From positions 99,289 to 120,557 of the forward strand of contig PBWO01000002.1 of the NCBI GenBank assembly GCA_002727275.1: a DNA stretch of 21,269 bases, read 5' to 3'. Below are positions 8,102 through 14,153 of the stretch, piece after piece (within the stretch, counting starts at the first letter, position 1; each line of letters begins with the position of its first letter). A model generated the notes under the pieces. It was not told where the DNA came from, did no database searches, and worked only from the letters and a program-made list of their open reading frames with translations. Source of the stretch: Methanobacteriota archaeon. GTDB lineage: Archaea > Thermoplasmatota > Poseidoniia > Poseidoniales > Thalassarchaeaceae. The translations under genes and the position numbers were made by a program.

Positions 8102-8364
8102 TCTTCATCACCCTCAAGATCCCAGATGAGATTGACCAGTCTTTCATCACGAACCAAATAAGATGCGCCAATCATAGCCATTGCAAGAAGTACACCTAGG
8201 ACGATTGTAGCAACTGACCAATCTCCGAATATTGAGACTGCGAAATCAACTGTAGTTGGCGGAGTTCCGGTCTCTCCCCACATAGGGTGCGACATGACCT
8301 CTGAGAGTAGAATAATTAGCAATGTGAATACTCCAATCTGCGCGAGTGCCGAAATTCCTCTCAT
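8098..8364 (-). CDS. nuoJ2: Complex I membrane subunit NuoJ, C-terminal half (split NuoJ)
   Basis: This 88-residue protein corresponds to the C-terminal part of NuoJ: two membrane helices (about 4-24 and 50-70) joined by a polar loop, ending in a short charged tail. Sequence alone is weakly diagnostic; the assignment rests on position between NuoJ N-half and NuoK, on size, and on the known division of NuoJ/FpoJ into two genes in several archaea. ATG 8364 shares one base with the stop of the N-half (TGATG) and has a strong AGGAGGAT ribosome site, so it is a real start and not the product of a sequencing frameshift. Its stop overlaps the nuoK start. Confidence 0.85.
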   Translation of the reverse strand: MRGISALAQIGVFTLLIILLSEVMSHPMWGETGTPPTTVDFAVSIFGDWSVATIVLGVLLAMAMIGASYLVRDERLVNLIWDLEGDEE

Positions 8365-8627
8365 CAGGCATCCTCCTGTATCTGCTTGCGAGTCAACATG
8401 ACGCCGAACTGCACAACGAGCATCACTGAACCCAGATAGACCAGAATCTGGATGGCTGCCAACATCTCTGCTCCAGCCATCACGAATACTCCGGCCACGG
8501 CGAAGAATGTGAGCATTAGAGAGAGTAGTGAATGTGCGACTCTACGGGCATAGACGCAGCCTAGCGCGCCGCCTATGGCCATGGCAGACAATATGAAAAA
8601 TACGAGAGCTTCAAAATCCAATTCCAT
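8364..8627 (-). CDS. nuoJ1: Complex I membrane subunit NuoJ, N-terminal half (split NuoJ)
   Basis: 87 residues with three membrane helices. The segment MLAAIQILVYLGSVMLVVQFGVML is recognisable as the NuoJ third helix with its conserved Tyr (E. coli GALEIIVYAGAIMVLFVFVVM), where a pi-bulge helix couples quinone reduction to the E-channel. ARRVAHSLLSLMLTFFAVAGVF matches the preceding helix. ATG 8627 follows GGAGG, with the nuoI stop TAG in the spacer. The remaining NuoJ helices are encoded by the next gene. Confidence 0.92.
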   Translation of the reverse strand: MELDFEALVFFILSAMAIGGALGCVYARRVAHSLLSLMLTFFAVAGVFVMAGAEMLAAIQILVYLGSVMLVVQFGVMLTRKQIQEDA

Positions 8628-8629
8628 AA

Positions 8630-9601
8630 CTAGGCCTCCGCAGCCTTAGCAGCCTTCCTCTCGCGCTTCTTCAGTTCTTTCTCAGCGCGCTTGGCCAGCT
8701 CCATGTCAACTCTTTCTTGGTGAACTGCTGGAAGGACTCTGGTTCTGCTCGCATCGAACCAAAGATCCTGCCTCGAGAAACCTGACATTCCATCATACTC
8801 GTTGGTCATGAAGAAGGACTCAAACGGACAGGCCTCGGCACAAAGTCCGCAGAACATGCACCTGCCGATGTCAATCTGCCCAGACACGATGTCCTGCTCC
8901 GCAGGAGTTAGAGAACTGGAGTGGATCGTCTCTACACCAGTACCGTCAGACCAACGAACAGTGGCCTTGTCTCCGGACAACTCGATTATCTCTCCAAAGT
9001 CATACTGCTGTGGGGCATCTGAGTGAGAGTTCACTAGATCGAATCCCTCTGCAATATCCTCGAAGTCATCCTTCTTCCTTGCGGCATAGCCGCCTTCTTC
9101 GAGTTCACTTCCATAGCCGTGCCACTCATCGCCCTCTTCGGCAGTATCGAGAACATTCACTCTGACTTCCGAAGTCATGTGTAGACAGTCGTTGGGGCAA
9201 GCCCTGACGCAGGCCTTGCACGCAGTACAGGTCTCCCAGATAATTCCTATTCGGCCGTTGTAGTTGCCTGGAACGAAGAGCCAGGGCTCAAGATCCTCCA
9301 ACCTTTCGTAAGGATACATCACAGTGACAGGTCGCTCTAGGAAAGGCATAATTTCGCTAGTCTCTCTGTCGGCGGCGAACTTCTGCCAAAGTGTGGGGTG
9401 GTCCACTCCTACTCTTTCTCTTGTGGCCGGGTCAACCATGGATGCGGATTTGCCGTGATAGTCATTTCTCAGGAAGCCCAATCTACCTAGGAAAGGAACT
9501 GTTCTAAGGGCAGTTTTCAGAGTCATCCACATTGGGCGTATGACTAGATTCCTGAAATTGGGGGTCGCGTGTGGATGCCCAGTATTTGCCCTGTAACCCA
9601 T
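8630..9601 (-). CDS. nuoI: Complex I 2x[4Fe-4S] subunit NuoI with a long insertion between clusters
   Basis: NuoI carries clusters N6a and N6b that feed electrons to N2 in NuoB. Numbered from ATG 9601 (323 residues), the first motif is C125-x2-C128-x2-C131-x3-C135 (CTACKACVRACP) and the second C248-x2-C251-x2-C254-x3-C258 (CMFCGLCAEACP). About 112 residues separate them, against about 28 in E. coli. The insertion has an acidic part (about 152-190) and a stretch at 200-234 with the pattern GEIIELSGDKATVRWSDGTG, reminiscent of small SH3-like barrels. The N-terminus before the first Cys is about 65 residues longer than in E. coli, and the C-terminus is a basic Lys/Arg/Ala helix. ATG 9601 has AGGAG eight bases upstream; a TTG at 9604 is possible. 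Confidence 0.95.
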   Translation of the reverse strand: MGYRANTGHPHATPNFRNLVIRPMWMTLKTALRTVPFLGRLGFLRNDYHGKSASMVDPATRERVGVDHPTLWQKFAADRETSEIMPFLERPVTVMYPYERLEDLEPWLFVPGNYNGRIGIIWETCTACKACVRACPNDCLHMTSEVRVNVLDTAEEGDEWHGYGSELEEGGYAARKKDDFEDIAEGFDLVNSHSDAPQQYDFGEIIELSGDKATVRWSDGTGVETIHSSSLTPAEQDIVSGQIDIGRCMFCGLCAEACPFESFFMTNEYDGMSGFSRQDLWFDASRTRVLPAVHQERVDMELAKRAEKELKKRERKAAKAAEA

Positions 9602-9612
9602 CAAATCAACTC

Positions 9613-11190
9613 CTAATCTCTATGACTCCCTGGTGATGCCTTGACCACCGCTTGAGTGCTATACGGTCTGCGCTGAATCTCAAGCGCGTCCTTGTCCTCA
9701 TCTATAGCTAGAATTACGAAGATTCCTCCAGACACGGCCGTAATTGCGATTGGAATCAGTAGATTCCATGGTCCACCATCCCAGAGCAGGATTCTGATTG
9801 CTATTGTCATCACCATATGAACTAGCGAAAGTGGTAGTAGATACCTCCAACCAAACTCGAGAATCTGGTCAGTCCTAACTCTGTGAAGTGAAGCACGGAT
9901 CCAAACGAAGACGGCGAAAAGAGCCCATGCCTTCAGCAATACCCATCCGACTCCAGGAATCAGCGAGAGGCCGAACTCTGCGATACCACCTACCCAAGGC
10001 AGATTAGCTAGAGTGTCTTGGAATGGAGCCTCCCAGCCACCTAGGAAGAACAGAGCAAACAATATGCAGGCGGCGTATGAGCGCATGTACTCGGCTGCGA
10101 ACATAAGTCCCCAGCGAATTCCTCCGTACTCGGTCCACCAGCCCTCGACGAGTTCGGCCTCGGCCTCGGGCATATCAAACGGAATCCTCTCAACTTCAGC
10201 AATCATGGTGATGAGGAAGAGTAGCGCTCCCAGAGGCATCATGAAGATATTCCAGACATTACCTTCGTCTGTTCCTATCTGGAAGTCAACAATCTCGATA
10301 ATGTTGAACGAACCGCTTAGTACAGCGACGCCGAGTACGGTAATCAGCAGAGGAATCTCGTAGGCGGTAAGTTGGGCCGCCGAGCGCATTCCTCCGATGA
10401 GAGTGTACTTGTTGTTGGAAGCCCAGCCGGCAAAGAATACACCAAGAGGGGCGACACCGAAAATTGCCATCATGAAAATCAGAGACAATTCTGGATTGGC
10501 CGCGTAGATGTGTGGCCCGAATGGTACGAATGCGAACACCATCACAGTGGTTGAGAGGATAATTACCGGAGCAACCTCAAAGACCACTTTGTCGGCATCT
10601 CTCGGGACGATGTGTTCCTTAGTTGCGAACTTAAAGAAATCAGCGAAGGCTTGGAAGAATCCAGGAAGTAGAAACCAGTAGCCGTGATAACTTCTGTTAT
10701 TCACTCTTGATACTGTCTCCAATTCGTGTGAGTTGCCCCATGTCTTGTTGAGTGCTCCGATGGTCCAACCGATTGGTCCTCCGACACCGAATGGAAGTTT
10801 GTTCCACCATTCTCCACCAGTAACGCCACTCTCTCCGACCCAGAGGCTCCTCAGAGTGGTCGTAGCACCCAATCTGTCCATCAGACGTCCGATGAATTTC
10901 CTTTCGATGTATGGAATGGCAAGCATCGTGGTCATCATCATTCCAAAAACCACCGTGCACATAATCATGGCATGCATGAATGCCTCAAGCGCTGGCTGGA
11001 TGTTTGCAAATCCATCTTGCAGATTGAAAATTGGACCAACCGTAATTGGGTCTGGCCATGCCCATGTGCTCGGTATAGTGACTTGGAGATCAATATCCTC
11101 AGAGGGCATTACATCGTGCACATTGTCCATTGACCAGCTGGTCATGGATTCTGTCCAACCAACAATGTCTAACCAGTCACTGCTCGCCAT
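9613..11190 (-). CDS. nuoH: Complex I membrane subunit NuoH with an inserted loop
   Basis: NuoH forms the quinone tunnel and anchors the peripheral arm. Family motifs are clear: PYIERKFIGRLMDRLG at 93-108, FADFFKFATKEHIVPRDAD at 182-200, GWASNNKYTLIGGMRSAAQLTAYEIP at 255-280, and the signature VERIPFDMPEAEAELVEG at 333-350 with its acidic residues. At 525 residues it is far longer than typical NuoH (about 325-350). The excess is an N-terminal extension of about 65 residues, a C-terminal tail, and an insertion at about 110-162 (Gly/Trp-rich) where relatives read directly from the first loop into the LLQPxADxxK helix. ATG 11190 follows AGGTGAG, whose TGA is the nuoD stop. The nuoI gene follows after 11 bases. 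Confidence 0.95.
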   Translation of the reverse strand: MASSDWLDIVGWTESMTSWSMDNVHDVMPSEDIDLQVTIPSTWAWPDPITVGPIFNLQDGFANIQPALEAFMHAMIMCTVVFGMMMTTMLAIPYIERKFIGRLMDRLGATTTLRSLWVGESGVTGGEWWNKLPFGVGGPIGWTIGALNKTWGNSHELETVSRVNNRSYHGYWFLLPGFFQAFADFFKFATKEHIVPRDADKVVFEVAPVIILSTTVMVFAFVPFGPHIYAANPELSLIFMMAIFGVAPLGVFFAGWASNNKYTLIGGMRSAAQLTAYEIPLLITVLGVAVLSGSFNIIEIVDFQIGTDEGNVWNIFMMPLGALLFLITMIAEVERIPFDMPEAEAELVEGWWTEYGGIRWGLMFAAEYMRSYAACILFALFFLGGWEAPFQDTLANLPWVGGIAEFGLSLIPGVGWVLLKAWALFAVFVWIRASLHRVRTDQILEFGWRYLLPLSLVHMVMTIAIRILLWDGGPWNLLIPIAITAVSGGIFVILAIDEDKDALEIQRRPYSTQAVVKASPGSHRD

Positions 11191-11194
11191 AGTC

Positions 11195-12331
11195 TCACCT
11201 GTCAGTCTCCCCGATGCAAGGATCGAATGAGCCCATGATTGCTGGGATATCTGCTACCTTGTAACCAATCATGCACTTGGCTGCGAATGGAATGGTGATG
11301 AAAATTGGAGAACGGATTGAAACTCTGTATGGCTGCTTGCCTCTGCCTTCTCCGCCGCCTGCGATGTAGAACATCGACTCGCCTCTGCTATCCTCAAAGT
11401 GGTGTGCTCCAGAGGTCCCCTCAGGAGCGCGGCTCGGAGCCTTTGCGAGAATCATAGGATCCTCGGGCTCGTAGTGGGTGTCGGCTCCGCCAGGAATCTT
11501 GTCAAGAGCTTGTAGGGCCAGTGAAGCACTGACTCTCATTTCCTCTATTCTGACTCTGTAGCGGTCGTAGCAGTCAGCTCCTTTGATTGAAGAGCGTTCG
11601 ACAGGTGCAGACCAGTCAAGTTCACTGTAAACCGAGTAAGGATGAGTCCAGCGAACGTCGTAGTTGACTCCTCCTGCTCTCAGATTGGGTCCGGTTACGC
11701 CGTGGTTGACCATCTCTTCTGGCTTAGCGTAACCGACTCCTTGACTGCGTACGAGGAAGATGGTGCTCTCATCGTAGAGTGCCTCATACTCCTGAATCCT
11801 ATTGAGGAACAACTTGAGTTTGGCTCGAGCTCGCTGTGCAAAGCCGTAAGGTAGGTCTCTCTTGACACCGCCGATTCTTGGGAAGTTGTAGTGCATCCTA
11901 GATCCACCCAGCTCTTGCAGTAGATCCATCATCATCTCGCGCTCCCTGAGGCACCAGACCATGATTGACAGGTTACCAATATCGGGGCCATAGGCACCCA
12001 GCCACATCAGGTGGCTGGCGATACGCTGAATCTCAATGGCAATGAGTCGGATATATTCCGCTCTTTCAGGAACTTCCACCTCAAGTAGGTCCTCTGCAGC
12101 ATAGATGTAGGAGTGCGACCATGTGTTGGCGCTGGCGTAGCACAGTCTGTCACAGTAAGTGGTAATCTGAGTGAAATCGCGGGCCTCGCAAATCTTCTCG
12201 ACTCCGCGATGAATGTATCCCAAGTCGGGCTCTGTATCGACGACAGTCTCTCCGTCGACTTTTACCTTGAGTGTCCAGAGGCCGTGAGTCATAGGGTGCT
12301 GAGGGCCCATAGAAATCCACATCTCTGCCAT
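11195..12331 (-). CDS. nuoD: Complex I 49-kDa-type Q-module subunit NuoD
   Basis: NuoD, related to the large subunit of NiFe hydrogenases, forms most of the quinone-reduction pocket. The N-terminus reads GPQHPMTHG at 9-17, and the C-terminus ends in the family signature GSFDPCIGETDR. H16 and Y65 are 49 residues apart, exactly as the quinone head-group ligands of Thermus Nqo4 (H38/Y87), so quinone-type reduction chemistry appears intact. The [NiFe] cysteines are absent, as in all complex I NuoD. Length (378) is normal. It stands alone and is not fused to NuoC. ATG 12331 follows TGAGGTGAG, in which TGA ends nuoC. Confidence 0.97.
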   Translation of the reverse strand: MAEMWISMGPQHPMTHGLWTLKVKVDGETVVDTEPDLGYIHRGVEKICEARDFTQITTYCDRLCYASANTWSHSYIYAAEDLLEVEVPERAEYIRLIAIEIQRIASHLMWLGAYGPDIGNLSIMVWCLREREMMMDLLQELGGSRMHYNFPRIGGVKRDLPYGFAQRARAKLKLFLNRIQEYEALYDESTIFLVRSQGVGYAKPEEMVNHGVTGPNLRAGGVNYDVRWTHPYSVYSELDWSAPVERSSIKGADCYDRYRVRIEEMRVSASLALQALDKIPGGADTHYEPEDPMILAKAPSRAPEGTSGAHHFEDSRGESMFYIAGGGEGRGKQPYRVSIRSPIFITIPFAAKCMIGYKVADIPAIMGSFDPCIGETDR

Positions 12332-12340
12332 TTTCTCACC

Positions 12341-13000
12341 TCACTTGATCTTGCCAACATCATCTGGCTTTCGCATAAAGCCTTGAGCATCGTCGTACAT
12401 CTCCTCAAAGCCATGATACCTCAGATTATGCTGCTTTTGCAGAGGATGATATCCCCTAGGGGTCTCATGAGGCAACAGTACTCGTCTCATTCCCTCATGG
12501 CCATCGAAGTCTATTCCAACTAGATCCCAAGTCTCCTTCTCGTTCCAATCGGCCCCTATCCAGATATCCTGAACAGAGTCAACAGAAGGAGTCATCGAAT
12601 CCGCTATATCGACATGAATCTCTATCTCGACGGGAGTTCCAAACCCCCTGACTGTAGATGGGTTGACAATGATTGGTTGGACCACACCATCCTCAGAAGG
12701 AGGGTCCCTAACTCCGGTCCTGATTAGGTGATAGACGACTTCCCACTTGCGGTCTTCGTCTCTCTCGGGCCAGTGAATTCCGGTTATCATCGAGCAGTGA
12801 TCTACTGCATGTTCGGAGTACAACTTCTCTGCCAGACTCCTCCAACTCTCAGGAGAGGAATTAGCAACAACCGTGTTCCTAGGATGGGTTCCGTTTGTGC
12901 GTTCTACAACCTCTGCCTCGACTCCATCCAATTCTGAGATTGAGTTTACTATGACCTCAGCTGCTTCCTTCTGGACCGATGCTGAGACTATCTTGCCCAT
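12341..13000 (-). CDS. nuoC: Complex I 30-kDa-type Q-module subunit NuoC
   Basis: NuoC is a peripheral structural subunit that holds NuoD and NuoI in the Q-module. The C-terminal signature DWNEKETWDLVGIDFDGHEG, then MRRVLLP and GYHPLQKQ (about 149-191), is the usual ERExxDMxGIxFxGHPxLRR..HPL pattern. The N-terminal half (about 5-140) is less conserved but fits the alpha/beta fold in position and size. Length 219 is normal. ATG 13000 has GAGGCGAT upstream, whose first bases include the TGA stop of nuoB. Confidence 0.94.
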   Translation of the reverse strand: MGKIVSASVQKEAAEVIVNSISELDGVEAEVVERTNGTHPRNTVVANSSPESWRSLAEKLYSEHAVDHCSMITGIHWPERDEDRKWEVVYHLIRTGVRDPPSEDGVVQPIIVNPSTVRGFGTPVEIEIHVDIADSMTPSVDSVQDIWIGADWNEKETWDLVGIDFDGHEGMRRVLLPHETPRGYHPLQKQHNLRYHGFEEMYDDAQGFMRKPDDVGKIK

Positions 13001-13009
13001 TGTATCGCC

Positions 13010-13606
13010 TCACTCGTCTCCGATAATAATCGGGGCATCAGAATCAGGTCTGACATCGTCTACATCGACACCGATTCGGATGATCTTCTGTCGTAGTTTA
13101 TCGAAACCATCAATCAGAGCCTCTGGCCTCGGTGGACATCCTGGAATGTATACATCAACTGGAATCACGGTGTCAACTCCCTCAAGCACATTATACGATT
13201 GGAAATACGGTCCTCCTGAAATTGCACACTCCCCCATAGCGATGCACCACTTAGGCTCAGGCATCTGTTCCCACAATCTGACTATGGGGTCAGCGAACTT
13301 CTTGCTAACTGGGCCGTTCACAAGAAGAACGTCACACTGTCTCGGGCTTGATCTGAAGAATACACCGAATCGTTCAGCATCGAATCTACTCGCACCCGCT
13401 GCTGCCATCTCTAGCGCACAGCACTTGATTCCCAGGTGCAATGGGAACAGAGATTTCCTCTGGCCCCAATTGAAGACCCGGCCAGCTAGAACGCCGATTA
13501 CATCCTTCATCCGACTTGCCTTGAGGGCCTCATCAGTTACATCGCCGACCACATCGACCAACATTCTGCTGTTGAATACCGAGTAATTCTGCCCGTCTTC
13601 TGCCAT
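13010..13606 (-). CDS. nuoB: Complex I N2-cluster subunit NuoB
   Basis: NuoB binds the terminal 4Fe-4S cluster N2, which passes electrons to quinone. All four ligands are visible: the tandem C62-C63 (GIKCCALEM), C127 (MGECAISGGPY) and C157 (IPGCPPRPE). SPRQCDVLLVNGPV at 87-100 is also family-typical. Length (198) is within the family range, with a short acidic C-terminal extension. ATG 13606 has GAGGT upstream, formed partly by the nuoA stop codon. Confidence 0.97.
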   Translation of the reverse strand: MAEDGQNYSVFNSRMLVDVVGDVTDEALKASRMKDVIGVLAGRVFNWGQRKSLFPLHLGIKCCALEMAAAGASRFDAERFGVFFRSSPRQCDVLLVNGPVSKKFADPIVRLWEQMPEPKWCIAMGECAISGGPYFQSYNVLEGVDTVIPVDVYIPGCPPRPEALIDGFDKLRQKIIRIGVDVDDVRPDSDAPIIIGDE

Positions 13607-13614
13607 AATCTACC

Positions 13615-14061
13615 TCAGATGTATATTCTCCCTCGCTTGCGAAAGACATGCCACACTCCCAAACCCATCAGAACTGTGAACACGGTGAGCGTAGCAAGAG
13701 CGCCAAGCATTTGACTGTCGGCCATTCCATCTTGAATTGCTATTACTCCACCAAAGGCGAGGAACATGAATGCAATGTCGAAGACGAGGAAAATGATGGC
13801 GTACCAGTAGTACTGGAAGTGGAAGTTGATGTGAGCCTCACCCAGAGGTTCAGCACCGCACTCGTAAGTAGAATCTCTGCGGATATACAGGCTCTGGTCG
13901 GTCTCGTACCCAGGCAGCAACCACGATCTCAACTTAGTTGGGTCGTTGGGAGATTTCCTCGGCCTGAGTAGTTCGGCGGCGATGAAACTACCTACTGGAA
14001 ATCCGATTCCCACCAAGGTCATTGCCGCGACCGCGATATAGGCCTCGGGAACTGAAGTCAT
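13615..14061 (-). CDS. nuoA: Complex I membrane subunit NuoA
   Basis: NuoA (three membrane helices) wraps NuoH and contributes the loop next to the quinone pocket. The conserved loop YECGAEPLGEA at 66-76 and the following FHFQYYWYAIIFLVFD are clear. After FD the family normally has (L/V)E; here residues 95-97 are D-I-A, so the second acidic residue (E81 in E. coli, E68 in ND3) is missing and the usual PWA end of this helix is also changed. The loop before YECG is about 20 residues longer than in E. coli. ATG 14061 is the first gene of the nuo run, 92 bases after the Ig-repeat gene, with GGGTG as probable ribosome site. Confidence 0.95.
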   Translation of the reverse strand: MTSVPEAYIAVAAMTLVGIGFPVGSFIAAELLRPRKSPNDPTKLRSWLLPGYETDQSLYIRRDSTYECGAEPLGEAHINFHFQYYWYAIIFLVFDIAFMFLAFGGVIAIQDGMADSQMLGALATLTVFTVLMGLGVWHVFRKRGRIYI

Positions 14062-14085
14062 AGGTTACACCCGGCGGTCCCTATG
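14059..14085 (-). promoter_or_regulatory. Inverted repeat around the nuoA start codon
   Basis: In transcript sense, CATAGG (14085-14080) can pair with CCTATG (14064-14059), which includes the nuoA ATG; the 15-base loop holds the GGGTG ribosome site. It competes with the hairpin at 14075-14091. The same arms flank the aIF1A start. Confidence 0.35.
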
Positions 14086-14091
14086 GGACCG
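14075..14091 (-). promoter_or_regulatory. GC-rich hairpin in the nuoA leader
   Basis: A perfect 7-bp stem, CGGTCCC/GGGACCG, with a three-base loop, ending 13 bases before the nuoA ATG. No T-run follows, so it is not a classical intrinsic terminator; a role in leader structure, RNA processing or stability is possible. TTATT at about 14118-14122 is only a weak TATA-box candidate. Confidence 0.5.
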
Positions 14092-14128
14092 ACGGGTCAT
14101 TGCAACTGAATTGGGGCAATAAGCCTAT

Positions 14129-14144
14129 CCGGACAGGACTCCGG
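14129..14144 (-). repeat. Short inverted repeat just after the Ig-repeat gene
   Basis: CCGGA (14144-14140) and TCCGG (14133-14129) can form a 5-bp stem with a six-base loop, starting nine bases after the stop of the preceding gene. It could mark a transcript 3' end, but the stem is short and no T-tract follows. Confidence 0.3.
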
Positions 14145-14153
14145 GAGGATTGT

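Noticed and set aside
8361..8370. Possible frameshift breaking nuoJ
   Set aside because: A strong ribosome site, a TGATG overlap and the known split of archaeal NuoJ all support two real genes.
10733..11230. Plus-strand open frame (165 codons) opposite nuoH
   Set aside because: Antisense to conserved nuoH coding sequence, without ribosome site or recognisable domain.
12873..13586. Long plus-strand open frame (237 codons) opposite nuoB/nuoC
   Set aside because: It lies wholly antisense to two well-conserved genes, has low-complexity Ser/Thr/Pro-rich content typical of a shadow frame, and shows no known motif.
14062..14153. Search for a small gene, tRNA or clear promoter in the spacer before nuoA
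   Set aside because: No tRNA-like fold or convincing ORF; TTATT is only a weak TATA candidate. Only the hairpins described are supported.
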